Positions 12,324 to 20,176 are shown, counted from the first letter of the stretch. The stretch is DNA of 20,176 nt from Chloroflexota bacterium (GCA_021789355.1 JAJYJR010000034.1:1-20176), one strand, 5' to 3'. Numbers and translations are program-made. The notes: generated by a model not told the origin, from the sequence alone.

Positions 12324-13211
12324 ATGTCTACTATCGAGGCTGGGGGAATGAGGGACAAGCTGCACGCCCCTGCGGGTCTCGGTCGGCGGCGGACCCGACT
12401 GCCGGACGAGGAGACCGAACGGCGGATGCTGCAGGCTGCGGCGGCGATGGTCAACCAGGCCGGACTGACCGTCAGCCTCGACCACATCAGCTATGAGGAC
12501 GTCATCCGGGACGCTCGGGTATCGCGGAGCACCGTCTACCGCCGCTGGCCGTACAAGGACCTCTTCTTCAGCGACCTCCTGAAGGAGCTCGCCAGGGCGA
12601 CCACGCCCGCGGCGATCTCGAGTGAGGAGACCGCCATACCCGAGATCCGACGGATCGTGCTCGAGCACCTCGACTGGCTCAGGACGCCCGAGCTCCGCCA
12701 TGACCTCCTCCTCGAGTTGATCCGCCAGGGAGCGCTGCACGACTTCGAGACGATGTACGGCTCGACCGAATGGCGGACGTACCTGGCCCTCCACGCGACG
12801 TTCCTCAGCGTGGCCGACGAGGCGCTCCGCAGCGACCTGCGGGCCGCCCTCGCGCAGGCGGAGCGCGATTTCGTCGGCCGCATCGCGGCCGCATGGAGGC
12901 GCCTCAGCGGGCTGCTCGGCTACCGCCTCCGTCCCGATCTCGGCACCACGTTCGAGACGTTCGCGAGCATGGCCAGTGCCGACCTGCGGGGACTGGTGAT
13001 CATGTCCCTCGCGAGTCCCGACATCGCCACGCGCCGGATCCGGGCCAGACCGTTCGGAGCCGCGCAGACGGCGGACTGGTCCCTGCCGGCATTCGCCATC
13101 GCCAGCATCGCACAGGCCTTCTTCGAGCCCGATCCCACGATCACCTGGGACGAGGAACGGATCGCCAATTTCCATGGAGCGCTCGAGACCGACGGGCTCG
13201 CCGCTACCTGA
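12324..13211 (+). CDS. TetR/AcrR-family transcriptional regulator
   Basis: 295 residues from an ATG at 12324; a second ATG at 12348 lies close behind a GGGGGA stretch and could be the real start. The N-terminal DNA-binding domain (about 30-78) contains ERRMLQAAAAMVNQAG and the helix-turn-helix I-S-Y-E-D-V-I-R-D-A-R-V-S-R-S-T-V-Y-R-R-W (55-75), then K-D-L-F-F-S-D-L-L. The remaining 215 residues form a helical ligand-binding domain, longer than usual for TetR (about 200 in total). It is divergent from the nitroreductase/YceI operon and presumably represses it until an unknown, probably hydrophobic ligand binds. Confidence 0.88.
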   Translation: MSTIEAGGMRDKLHAPAGLGRRRTRLPDEETERRMLQAAAAMVNQAGLTVSLDHISYEDVIRDARVSRSTVYRRWPYKDLFFSDLLKELARATTPAAISSEETAIPEIRRIVLEHLDWLRTPELRHDLLLELIRQGALHDFETMYGSTEWRTYLALHATFLSVADEALRSDLRAALAQAERDFVGRIAAAWRRLSGLLGYRLRPDLGTTFETFASMASADLRGLVIMSLASPDIATRRIRARPFGAAQTADWSLPAFAIASIAQAFFEPDPTITWDEERIANFHGALETDGLAAT

Positions 13212-13289
13212 GGGCGCGCTCGCTCCCCTGCACAACAGGGGCATCAACGGCATCCGGTGACGGGCTGGGCGAGGCCTGCTCGGCGGCGA

Positions 13290-13520
13290 TCAGGGCTGAT
13301 CGGGATAGGCGACGGCGATCACCTCGAGTCCATCGATCCCGGCGAAGTCGCTCGGGTTGCAGGTGTAGAGGGGGAGGCCGTTGGTGAGCGCGACCGCGGC
13401 GATCATCGCGTCGTACGCGCGAGCCGAGGGCTTGCGCCCGGAGCGGCGCATGGACGCAGCGACCTGGCCAAAGGCGCGAGCGGCGTCGGCGTCGAAGGGG
13501 AGCGGATCGTCGGGAGCTGG
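13290..13520 (-). pseudogene. C-terminal remnant of a PIN-domain (VapC-like) toxin
   Basis: The minus-strand frame ending with TGA at 13290-13292 encodes D-D-P-L-P-F-D-A-D-A-A-R-A-F-G, then R-A-Y-D-A-M-I-A-A-V-A-L and G-L-P-L-Y-T-C-N-P-S-D-F. These are the second half of a PIN domain with the conserved aspartates in A-Y-D-A-M-I-A and N-P-S-D-F. The first half, with the N-terminal acidic residue, is absent. Upstream this frame turns low-complexity, while a neighbouring frame contains a PIN-like LQLG, suggesting frameshift plus deletion. No antitoxin gene is seen beside it, so it is probably inactive. It lies between the TetR and DeoR genes. Confidence 0.7.
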
Positions 13521-13673
13521 TCCCCGCGACAGGGTCGTCCCAGCTGGAGGCGTGGATGGCGAAGAACAGCGGCCAGCGAGCCGGTCGGTGGGCGGCGCGG
13601 CTCCGGCGGAGCGCCTCCGAATCGATCCGCCCCCGGGCAGTGAGGGCGCTGTGATCGCGGAGCGGGACTCGCG

Positions 13674-14519
13674 TCAGGAATCGGACCCGCGCTGCGGCTC
13701 GCCCGACTTGACGGCCGCGAGAGCGGCCGCGCGCGCCAGGACATCCTGTGCAATCACCACCTCGACGCCAACCCGGGCAAGGCTTCGGGTGAACTCGGCG
13801 TCGACCGGACCCTCGACGAGAAGATGAGTGATCTCCGAGAGTGAGGCCGTGACCACGCCCGCCACGACGCCCAGCTTGGAGCGATCGGCCAGCACCACCA
13901 CTGGCCCGTGAGTACGCTCGATCATCGTTCGTGCGACCTCGGCCTCCCGCTCGTGGGGGGTTGTGAGGCCGAACTTGAGGCTGAGGCCATCGACCCCGAT
14001 GAAGGAACGGCTTGCCACGTAGCGGTTCAGGGTGGCGTGCGCCGCCGGGCCCACGAGCGAGTTCGACTGGACACGGACCTCGCCCCCGGTCAGAAGCAGG
14101 CGCGCGGGAGCAACAGGGCTGAGGTCGGCGGCGGCAAGATTGCTGGTGATGACCGTGACCCAGAGTCCGACGGGGAGCCGCCTGAGCAATTCCCGGCAGG
14201 TAGTCCCGCTGTGCACGAAGACGGTGTCGTCGGGCTGGATCATGGTCGCCGCCGCCTGCCCGATCAGCGCCTTGGCCTCGGCGAAGCGGGACGCCTTTTC
14301 CTGAAAGTTCGGCTCCCGGATCAGCGCCGTCGACGCCACTGCGCCCCCGTGCGTCCGTTCCAGGATGCCTTCCCGCTCGAGCAGGTCGAGATCGCGGCGG
14401 ATGGTCGGCTCGGACACCCCCAGCAGCTCTTGAAGCTCGCGCAGGCGGACCGAGCCTGACCGCTGGACCATCTCGGCAATCAGGCGCAACCTGGCAGCCG
14501 GCAGGTGGGGCCCGTTCAT
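13674..14519 (-). CDS. DeoR-family transcriptional repressor
   Basis: 281 residues from an ATG at 14519 overlapping the phosphatase stop (ATGA). The N-terminal helix-turn-helix (about 23-60) reads VRLRELQELLGVSEPTIRRD with L-x-x-L-E-R-E-G and the signature H-G-G-A (57-60). The effector domain has the sugar-phosphate-binding pattern S-G-T-T (104-107), then T-S-N-L-A, LTGGEVR, GVDGL and LADRSKLG, all standard for DeoR/GlpR-type repressors. Such proteins respond to phosphorylated sugars or polyols. Co-translation with a sugar-phosphate-type phosphatase and position opposite a transporter suggest control of this locus. Confidence 0.92.
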   Translation of the reverse strand: MNGPHLPAARLRLIAEMVQRSGSVRLRELQELLGVSEPTIRRDLDLLEREGILERTHGGAVASTALIREPNFQEKASRFAEAKALIGQAAATMIQPDDTVFVHSGTTCRELLRRLPVGLWVTVITSNLAAADLSPVAPARLLLTGGEVRVQSNSLVGPAAHATLNRYVASRSFIGVDGLSLKFGLTTPHEREAEVARTMIERTHGPVVVLADRSKLGVVAGVVTASLSEITHLLVEGPVDAEFTRSLARVGVEVVIAQDVLARAAALAAVKSGEPQRGSDS

Positions 14520-15358
14520 CTCGCCGCCACCCCCCCGAACGCGCCGGCGGGCAGCAACTGGCGCAGGTCGGCCACCACGAAGTCGGCCTCCTCCGCGCCC
14601 CGCCTGGAGGCACCCGCCCCGGTCAGGACCAGTGCCGCCGCGACTCCCGAGCCCCGCGCCATGCGAACGTCGGTCTCGGCTCGGTCGCCGACCATGATGC
14701 AGGCGGACGGAGGCAACCCGAGGCGGCGCAGCGCGGCCGCCATCATGCGGGCCGACGGCTTGCCGATGATCGTGGGCATCTGCACCCCCGTGCTCCCCTC
14801 GAGCGCGCCGATCACGGCGGCGGCGTCCGGCCAGAGGCCGTCCTCCATCGGGCATGCTCGGTCCGCGTTGGTGGCCACGAAGGCGGCCCCGAGTTCGATC
14901 GCCCGATGCCCGAGCAGGAGCTTGGCGTAGGTCAGGTGGCGGTCGAAGCTGGCGATCACGCACTCGACCTCTTCGGGCCGCCGTGCCAGCTCGAACCCTG
15001 CGCCGCGGAGCTGGCGTCGAAGGGGCGCCTCGCAGATCGCGTGCACCCGTGTGAAGTTGTGCTCCCTGAGGTACTCGCACGTGAGCGCGGCGGGGGTGAT
15101 CACGTCGGCGGAAGCCGCCGGAATGCCAAGGGAGCGAAGCTGGGAAGCGTAGGCGGCGGCGGTGTGGAGGGTGTTGTTGGAGACGAAGACGGCCCGGCGG
15201 CCCACCGCGTGGAGCTCTCGCAGCACCTCCACGGCCCCGGGAAGCGGGCGTCCGCCGAGCCAGACGGTGCCGTCGAGGTCGAAGACGTAGCCCTGGTACC
15301 AGGTGCCAGGGGGTCGGACCGACGCGCTGGCCCCCTTGACGATCCCTGTGTCTGTCAT
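14516..15358 (-). CDS. HAD-IIA (NagD-like) phosphatase
   Basis: 280 residues from an ATG at 15358, with GGGGA about 6 bases upstream as a weak ribosome site. HAD motif I is V-F-D-L-D-G-T-V (Asp27 nucleophile, Asp29), motif II V-S-N-N-T (59-63), then a type IIA cap, motif III with G-K-P-S-A-R-M, and motif IV V-G-D-R-A-E-T-D. Family members dephosphorylate small molecules such as nucleotides, pyridoxal phosphate, glycerol phosphate or sugar phosphates. The 4-base overlap with the DeoR gene implies a shared function, perhaps relieving sugar-phosphate build-up that the regulator senses. The exact substrate cannot be read from sequence. Confidence 0.92.
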   Translation of the reverse strand: MTDTGIVKGASASVRPPGTWYQGYVFDLDGTVWLGGRPLPGAVEVLRELHAVGRRAVFVSNNTLHTAAAYASQLRSLGIPAASADVITPAALTCEYLREHNFTRVHAICEAPLRRQLRGAGFELARRPEEVECVIASFDRHLTYAKLLLGHRAIELGAAFVATNADRACPMEDGLWPDAAAVIGALEGSTGVQMPTIIGKPSARMMAAALRRLGLPPSACIMVGDRAETDVRMARGSGVAAALVLTGAGASRRGAEEADFVVADLRQLLPAGAFGGVAAR

Positions 15359-15635
15359 GGCTGGTCCCCGTGCTAGGTCGTGTGTCGTCGCCCTCTGGTT
15401 GACCCCCGCGACACCGCGGGTGGTCGCAGCGCCCCCAGATCTCCGGCCACCCACATCCTACGCCGAACCGATCGAATCGGAAATGGCTTGCGAGCGCTTA
15501 TGACTGGTTCGCGCCATATAACCGATCATTACCCGGCAGAACCGCTTGACATCCGCCACTCTCGCACGGTACGGTACGCGCCGTCGCCGCGAGCTGTGAC
15601 AGCGCATGCCGTGGAAGAGCATGGAGGAATCTGCG
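15359..15635. promoter_or_regulatory. Divergent promoter region between phosphatase-DeoR operon and MFS operon
   Basis: For the MFS side, TTGACA (15546-15551) is followed after 18 bases by TACGGT (15570-15575), about 60 bases before the start. A palindrome CCGAT/CGA/ATCGG (15468-15480) lies between a possible minus-strand -35 (TTCCGA) and -10 (TAGGAT), and GGTT/AACC arms are near 15513-15530. The DeoR protein is the natural candidate to bind here. Box assignments are by eye. Confidence 0.5.
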
Positions 15636-17021
15636 ATGGCCCAGGCCACAGTGGGTTATGAAGCGCTGGACGCCAGGGAGCTACGAGGGTTCCGCCTCCG
15701 CCTCACCTTCCTGTCTGCCGCGGGGATGTTCCTCGATGGCTACGACCTCACGGTCATCGCGGTCGCCTTGCCGTTTGTGACGAAGCAATTCGCCATCCCA
15801 GCCGCGCTGCAGGGATTGGTGGGGTCCTCGGCGGTCATCGGCATGCTGGTCGGGTCGCTGTTCCTGGGCCGACTGACGGACCGGATCGGGCGCCGCACCA
15901 TGTACCTCATCGACCTGCTGTCGTTCGTGGCCTTCGCTGTCCTGGCCGCCGTATCGCAGAACGTGTGGCAGCTCATCGCGTTCCGGATCCTGCTCGGTCT
16001 CGGCATCGGGGCGGACTACCCGATCTCATCGACCCTGCTCGCCGAGTTCAGTCCCCCCGGTCAGCGCGGCCGGCTGGTGACCGTCCTTGGCGCGACCTGG
16101 TTCGTGGGTGCGTTGGTCGCCTACCTCGTCGGGATCGCGTTCCTCCCCCTCGGCGGTGACGCGTGGCGCTGGATGCTGCTGATGGGCGCGCTGTTCGCGG
16201 TCGTCGTCCTCGCGCTGCGCCGGCAGATCCCCGAGTCGCCGCGCTGGCTGAACAGCCAGGGCCGCGGCAAAGAGGCCACTGTAATCGTTCAGCGGCTCAC
16301 CGGCCGCGACATCCAGCTCGGGCAGGCCGCCGACACGACTCCCCGACCCTGGCTCGAGCTCCTCTCGAAGAATCTCTGGCGCGCGACCGTGTTCGGCTGC
16401 GGGTTCTGGTTCGCCTACGACGTCGCCTTCTACGGGATCAGCATCTACACCCCGACCATCCTCAGCACGTTCACTCACGGCTCAACCCTCAACGCGTATA
16501 TCGGGGCTGCGGCCGTCTCCCTGCTCGGGTTGATCGGCGCAGGGGTCGGGCTCGTGCTCGTCGACGGCTGGGGCCGCCGACCGTTGATCATCACCTCGTT
16601 CGCCGGCTTGACGGTCTCCCTCGTCGCCCTGGCGCTCTTTCCGTCGCCTGCGTTCGTCGCGCTCGTCGTGCTCTTTGCGGCGGCCGAGCTGTTCGCCAAC
16701 ATGGGCCCCGGCGTGCTCGACTTCGTCTACCTCACCGAGTTGTTCCCCACGAGCCTGCGGGCCAGCGGCACCGGACTGGGGACGGCGGTCAGCCGCGTCG
16801 GCGCCATCCTGGGCATCCTGATCTTCCCGAACCTCGTCAAGGCCTGGGGCCTCAGCCAGGCCCTGTGGTTGTTCGTCGCAGCCGGTCTCCTGGGCCTGGT
16901 CGTCTCGGTGCTGCTTGCCCCGGAGACCAAGGACTTGAACCTCGAGACGATCAGCGGTGAGGTGGCGGTGGCCGTTGCGCCCTCGGGCGCGGTGCCGCAG
17001 GGATCCGGCGCCGCGCGGTGA
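15636..17021 (+). CDS. MFS transporter, metabolite:H+ symporter type
   Basis: 461 residues. I choose the ATG at 15636 (MAQATVGYEA) because GGAGGA lies 7 bases before it; an earlier ATG at 15606 lacks this. Twelve hydrophobic segments are visible. TM1 holds FLDGYDLTVI, as in aromatic-acid/phosphate:H+ symporter groups; the loop 2-3 motif is GRLTDRIGRR (78-87), the loop after TM6 has PESPRWL (199-205), the second half has DGWGRRP, and the end has PETKDLNLE. It imports an organic acid, sugar or related metabolite by proton symport; the substrate is not determined. It overlaps the next gene and is divergent from the HAD/DeoR operon. Confidence 0.9.
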   Translation: MAQATVGYEALDARELRGFRLRLTFLSAAGMFLDGYDLTVIAVALPFVTKQFAIPAALQGLVGSSAVIGMLVGSLFLGRLTDRIGRRTMYLIDLLSFVAFAVLAAVSQNVWQLIAFRILLGLGIGADYPISSTLLAEFSPPGQRGRLVTVLGATWFVGALVAYLVGIAFLPLGGDAWRWMLLMGALFAVVVLALRRQIPESPRWLNSQGRGKEATVIVQRLTGRDIQLGQAADTTPRPWLELLSKNLWRATVFGCGFWFAYDVAFYGISIYTPTILSTFTHGSTLNAYIGAAAVSLLGLIGAGVGLVLVDGWGRRPLIITSFAGLTVSLVALALFPSPAFVALVVLFAAAELFANMGPGVLDFVYLTELFPTSLRASGTGLGTAVSRVGAILGILIFPNLVKAWGLSQALWLFVAAGLLGLVVSVLLAPETKDLNLETISGEVAVAVAPSGAVPQGSGAAR

Positions 17022-17866
17022 TGGGGGTGTCGATCGTGCGCCAATCCCGCGAGGGAGTGGCCACCTCCGCGCTGACGTTGACCGTGCTCGGCTGCCGGGC
17101 CGGCGCACCCGATGCCATGTCGGCCTGTTCCGGCTACCTGCTGACCTCGGTGGCCGGCACCATCCTCGTCGACTGCGGCTCCGGCATCGCCGCAGCCCTG
17201 GCCCAAACCGGCGTGCGCGATGCGCTCGACGCCGTCGTCGTCACGCATGTGCACGCCGACCACAGCCTCGATCTGGTCGCCCTGGCCTACGGTCAGCGGT
17301 TTCCGGAGCCGCGATCGGAGCGGTTGCCGCTGTGGCTGCCCGAGGCCAGCCTGGACTACGTGCGGCAACTCGACGAGGTGTTCGGCATAGCCAGCCTGCC
17401 CGATCTCGCGCACCCGGTGTCCCAGGCGTTCGAGGTCAGGCCGCTCAGGCTCGACGGAGCCACCTCCGTGGAGGTCGTGCCCGGTGTGCAGATGACCGCG
17501 CACGCCGCCCGACACGCGGTGCCCAGCGCTGCGCTGCGCTTCTCCACGGCGAGTGGGACGATCACCTTCTCGTCGGACACGGGGTGGACCCAGCCCGTCA
17601 TCGACGCAGCCACCAACGCCGACCTCTTCGTCTGCGAGGCAACGTACCTCGAAGCGAGCCAGCAGGAGCTGGACGGCCACGGCCATCTCACCCCCGAGCT
17701 GGCAGGCAGGCTGGCAACGCACGCCGCCGCGCGACACCTCGTGCTGACCCACCTGAGTCACTGGCGTGACGCGGACGTCGCGCTCGATCGGGCACGAAGG
17801 GCCGCGCTCGACCTGCCTGCGCTCTCGCTCGCGCAACCGGGGGCCACCTGGACGGTGGGTACGTAG
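17021..17866 (+). CDS. Metallo-beta-lactamase-fold hydrolase (RNase Z-like architecture)
   Basis: 281 residues from the ATG at 17021, or 282 from the GTG at 17018; both overlap the MFS stop. The start S-A-L-T-L-T-V-L-G-C with a later TILVDCGSG is typical. Metal ligands are T-H-V-H-A-D-H (His76, His78, Asp80, His81), His165 (A-A-R-H-A-V-P), Asp186 (SSDTG) and His244 (L-T-H-L-S), a full two-zinc set; C-E-A-T-Y and HGHLTP are as in RNase Z-like proteins. There is no exosite arm, so general hydrolysis (ester, lactone, phosphodiester) is more likely than tRNA processing. Coupling to the transporter suggests it processes the imported compound (inference). Confidence 0.9.
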   Translation: MGVSIVRQSREGVATSALTLTVLGCRAGAPDAMSACSGYLLTSVAGTILVDCGSGIAAALAQTGVRDALDAVVVTHVHADHSLDLVALAYGQRFPEPRSERLPLWLPEASLDYVRQLDEVFGIASLPDLAHPVSQAFEVRPLRLDGATSVEVVPGVQMTAHAARHAVPSAALRFSTASGTITFSSDTGWTQPVIDAATNADLFVCEATYLEASQQELDGHGHLTPELAGRLATHAAARHLVLTHLSHWRDADVALDRARRAALDLPALSLAQPGATWTVGT

Positions 17867-18054
17867 GGCACCGGGGCGGGGCGTGGGCGATCGCAGCCCG
17901 ATCCCCAGATCCAGCGGACCCCAACGGTAATGCCGCGAGCCGATCGGGGTTGAGGCCGACATCCGTGCGCCCTGCGCGACGGTCCGACGCGGGTGGGCGG
18001 CCGGCCGGCCCCGGACTTCTGGCATGGCGCTCCGAGAGCTGAGGGTACCGGGCA

Positions 18055-19038
18055 ATGTCGGGAGCGTCGTCCGTTTCGGTGCATCTGCTGCTCGCGGCAG
18101 CGGTGCTCCTCGCGATCGTCTCGGGCGCCAACGACGGTGCCGCGATCCTGGCGGCCAACCTCGGCGGCCGGGGGCTCTCGCCGCTCCGCGCGCTCGTGCT
18201 GCTCTGCGTCCTCGTCGTCGTCGGCCCGTTCATCTTCGGGACCGCGGTGGCCACGACGGTCGCGCATGGCCTGGTCTCGTTCTCCGGCGCCGACGGGGTG
18301 AACGCCCTGACCGTCGCGGTCACGGCTGCCGTGGTGGTCGTGTTCGGGGCGAGCCGGCTCGGACTGCCGACGAGCATCACCCAGGGCCTGATCGGCGGCA
18401 TCGTCGGGGCGGGCCTCGGTTTCGGCTCCCAGGTCGCCTGGGGGACCGTACTGGGCGTCCTCGCCCTGTTCGCGGCGGCGCCGTTCGTGGCAGGGACGGT
18501 CGCGGGCCTGATCGCGATCGGCATCGTGTGGATGCCACATCGCAGCGATGTCGGTGCCCACCTGCGCCGCCTGCATGGCGGCACCTACGTGGCCCAATGC
18601 GCCGCCTACGCGGCCAACGACGCTCAGAAGCTCATCGCCGTCTTCGCGGTTGCCCGCGGCGCCTACGGGGTGTCCGGGGCGATCGTGCCCAGCCTGGTCA
18701 GCCAGCTCACCATCGGGCTCCTCTTCGCAATCGGCACGCTGATCGGCGTCAGCCGGGTTGGCGGTCGTCTGTCCACGAAGCTGCTCGTGGCCGGCCCGCT
18801 CACGGCGAGTGCGGCGGACTTCGGCTCGGCCGTTGCCGTGCTGGGATCGTCGCTCCTCGGCTCGCCGGTGTCGACCCCGCAGGCGGCATCTGCCGGACTG
18901 ATCGGCTCGACGACGGCCGCGGCCGGGTACCAGGCTGTGCGATGGAACCAGGCCCTGAGCCTCGTCGTCGTGTGGATCACCACCCTCCCGGCCGCGGTGG
19001 CCCTTGCGGCCATCGGCGGCCTCTTCCTGCGAGGCTGA
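18055..19038 (+). CDS. PiT-family inorganic phosphate transporter
   Basis: 327 residues from an ATG at 18055 preceded by GAGGG. The two PiT signature repeats are present: S-G-A-N-D-G-A (23-29) with G-L-P-T-S (103-107), and A-N-D-A-Q-K (187-192) in the second half, amid about ten membrane helices. It imports phosphate, often with H+ or Na+, at the inner membrane. The DUF47 gene starts 4 bases after its stop, the classical pairing. A separate 188-base gap upstream (17867-18054) holds the GGCCGGCCGGCC stretch at 17999-18010, but I could not identify the promoter. Confidence 0.94.
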   Translation: MSGASSVSVHLLLAAAVLLAIVSGANDGAAILAANLGGRGLSPLRALVLLCVLVVVGPFIFGTAVATTVAHGLVSFSGADGVNALTVAVTAAVVVVFGASRLGLPTSITQGLIGGIVGAGLGFGSQVAWGTVLGVLALFAAAPFVAGTVAGLIAIGIVWMPHRSDVGAHLRRLHGGTYVAQCAAYAANDAQKLIAVFAVARGAYGVSGAIVPSLVSQLTIGLLFAIGTLIGVSRVGGRLSTKLLVAGPLTASAADFGSAVAVLGSSLLGSPVSTPQAASAGLIGSTTAAAGYQAVRWNQALSLVVVWITTLPAAVALAAIGGLFLRG

Positions 19039-19042
19039 CCCG

Positions 19043-19687
19043 ATGCACATCCCCCTGCTCTCCACCGCGCGAGCGCTCTCCGGGCGCGCCAATGGCCGCT
19101 TCGTAAGCCTCCTGGTCGCCCAGCTCGACGCGGCGATCGAGGGCGCACGCCTCGTGCGTCGAGGGATCGCGGGTGAGCTCGGCCGGGCGGACGCCGTCGA
19201 GGCGATGCGCGAGATCGAGCACCGCGGCGATGATGCACGGGCGACGCTCGTGCAGGAGTTGCGCCGCGCACTTGTCACGCCGATCGATCGCGAGGACCTC
19301 TTCCGGCTCTCGGGGTCCGTGGATGACCTGCTCGACAACTTGCGCGACTTCCTGCGCGCCTGGAGCCTCTTCGAGATGGAGCGGGGGGCGATTCTCGATC
19401 CCGTGATCGACGCGATCTGCGACGCCTTCGCCGATCTTCGCGTGGCGTTCGTGGCATTGAACGGTCACCCATCGGAGGTCATGCTGCGGGCCCTGGGCGC
19501 GAAGAAGTCCGGCAACGCCATCCGCCGAGCCTACGACGTGCAGCTCGCGGCACTCCTCCAGGGTGAGGTGACGGCGGAGATGCTCCAGACCCGTGAACTT
19601 CTGCGCCGGCTCGATGTCGTGGGCCTGCGCTTCTCGACTGCGGCCGACGTCCTCTCGGACGCCCTGGTCAAGCGCGCCCAGGACTGA
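19043..19687 (+). CDS. DUF47 / PhoU-like partner of the phosphate transporter
   Basis: 214 residues; ATG at 19043, 4 bases after the transporter stop, with GAGG upstream inside the end of that gene. The protein is helical throughout, with DUF47 features: MREIEHRGDDARATLVQEL (E-x-x-x-D metal-site type), then T-P-I-D-R-E-D-L-F-R-L-S-G-S-V-D-D-L-L-D and a final R-R-L-D-V-V-G-L-R-F helix. DUF47 proteins resemble PhoU and are thought to regulate the adjacent PiT transporter. Length and operon position are normal. Confidence 0.94.
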   Translation: MHIPLLSTARALSGRANGRFVSLLVAQLDAAIEGARLVRRGIAGELGRADAVEAMREIEHRGDDARATLVQELRRALVTPIDREDLFRLSGSVDDLLDNLRDFLRAWSLFEMERGAILDPVIDAICDAFADLRVAFVALNGHPSEVMLRALGAKKSGNAIRRAYDVQLAALLQGEVTAEMLQTRELLRRLDVVGLRFSTAADVLSDALVKRAQD

Positions 19688-19948
19688 TCGCACGAGCGCG
19701 TCTCGACGAACAACAGAGCCGCCCTGGAACGGCGAGGATAGCGGCTGCAAGACCGCTACGGTCGCTGCCCGCTCTCCTCACCGCGGTCAGCCGCTGGTCC
19801 CGGGCCCGCACACCATGGCCACGTGGTGCCTCAGGCGGAGTGGCCGCCGCCTTGCGGAGGCTGCCGCCCAGCCTCGCAGACCGTTGTGCGCCCGAGGGCT
19901 ATGCGTGGCATCGAGGGCGGGCGTCGCGGCGGATGTCGCCGCGGTATG
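19688..19948. other. Gap between convergent genes; tRNA-like hairpin that is not a tRNA
   Basis: 261 bases without a convincing gene. TAGCGG (19739-19744) pairs with CCGCTA (19753-19758) around an 8-base loop containing TGCAAG, reminiscent of a tRNA-Cys anticodon arm, but no T-arm or acceptor stem is present. A second hairpin is listed separately as a possible terminator. Confidence 0.45.
19925..19943. terminator. GC-rich hairpin between convergent genes, possible terminator
   Basis: CGCGGCG (19925-19931) and CGCCGCG (19937-19943) are exact inverted repeats with a 5-base loop, 5 bases beyond the stop of the GGDEF gene (minus strand). No T-tract follows, so it would be a hairpin-only terminator or simply a stable 3' end. 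Confidence 0.4.
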
Positions 19949-20176
19949 TCAGCCGGGCTCGTGCCCGCGGTCCATGCGGGCGAGGTCAGGCAGCCCGTGA
20001 CGGCTCAGCGCGACCCGGTCGCGCCCCAGCTCCTTGGCTTCGTAGAGGGCCGCATCGGCCCGCTCCAGAAGCGTCGTCTCGGCATCGGCGCGGTCCTCCG
20101 GGAAGGAGGTCGCGCCGATGCTGACCGTGAGTCCGATGGCCTGCTCGCCGTCCACGACGACCGTCTCCGCGGCCAC
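19949..20176 (-). CDS. GGDEF-domain protein, C-terminal part (runs off right edge)
   Basis: The 75 visible residues end a GGDEF (diguanylate cyclase) domain: G-L-T-V-S-I-G-A-T-S-F-P-E-D then L-L-E-R-A-D-A-A-L-Y-E-A-K-E-L-G-R-D-R-V, the standard last strands and helix, followed by a 17-residue tail. The GG(D/E)EF active-site loop lies outside the window, so activity cannot be judged. Such enzymes make cyclic di-GMP. The true start is beyond 20176. Confidence 0.88.
   Translation of the reverse strand: MAAETVVVDGEQAIGLTVSIGATSFPEDRADAETTLLERADAALYEAKELGRDRVALSRHGLPDLARMDRGHEPG

Noticed and set aside
13674..15080. 468-codon frame making the DeoR protein much longer at its N-terminus
   Set aside because: The extension is antisense-like and overlaps the HAD-IIA phosphatase; the ATG at 14519 in the ATGA overlap is the natural start.
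17999..18010. GGCCGGCCGGCC stretch as an operator of the PiT gene
   Set aside because: Short GC-only alternations are expected by chance in DNA of this composition, and no promoter elements lie around it.
16727..19338. Long minus-strand frames (442 and 526 codons) opposite the MBL, PiT and DUF47 genes
   Set aside because: The plus-strand genes carry full conserved motifs; the minus frames contain only low-complexity Arg/Gly/Asp-rich sequence.
19725..19800. tRNA-Cys-like anticodon arm (TAGCGG ... TGCA ... CCGCTA)
   Set aside because: The loop is 8 rather than 7 bases, there is no TTCGA T-loop, no matching D-arm and no 7-base acceptor stem.
1..20176. CRISPR array, rRNA genes or a transposase gene
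   Set aside because: No regularly spaced repeats, no rRNA-like conserved stretches and no recognisable transposase or integrase motifs were found on either strand.

Overview
The window is a GC-rich bacterial chromosomal segment. Frequent GTG starts, several 4-base start/stop overlaps, a deazaflavin (F420)-type nitroreductase, DUF4389 and a proline-rich secreted deacetylase suggest a Chloroflexota or Actinomycetota-like soil organism. That is inference; no rRNA, tRNA or CRISPR array was found to settle it.

Left part (1-5850): the first 27 codons of a PiT phosphate permease run off the left edge (minus strand). Then come a palindrome-rich gap, an exported HtrA-like protease with a PDZ domain and a cysteine-containing tail, and a small exported protein. 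A stranded C-terminal piece of an SF2 helicase, a duplicated DUF4389 membrane protein, a small PRC-barrel/DUF2171-like protein with a hairpin over its ribosome binding site, a GNAT-like fragment and a NodB-type polysaccharide deacetylase follow.

Middle, accessory part (5890-13700): an archaeal-type ATPase fused to a DUF234 nuclease-like domain lies between two 23-base terminal inverted repeats (21 of 23 matching), which are themselves bracketed by a 9-base direct repeat. This looks like a transposon-type insertion with no transposase of its own. Downstream are broken coding remnants, a nucleotidyltransferase-acetyltransferase fusion reminiscent of bifunctional aminoglycoside-modifying enzymes, a DinB-like protein in the same operon, and an AbrB-Doc toxin-antitoxin pair with an operator-like palindrome over its promoter. 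Next are a TetR regulator divergent from a nitroreductase-YceI operon, and a PIN-domain remnant.

Right part (13674-20176): a HAD-IIA phosphatase and DeoR regulator operon (ATGA overlap) is divergent from an MFS transporter and an MBL-fold hydrolase. The shared intergenic region has a good promoter and a palindrome. Last come a complete PiT phosphate permease with its DUF47 (PhoU-like) partner, and the C-terminal end of a GGDEF protein on the opposite strand.

Functionally the ends deal with phosphate uptake and sugar or organic-acid use. The centre is accessory DNA with a probable mobile element, a toxin-antitoxin pair, a resistance-like enzyme and several gene remnants.
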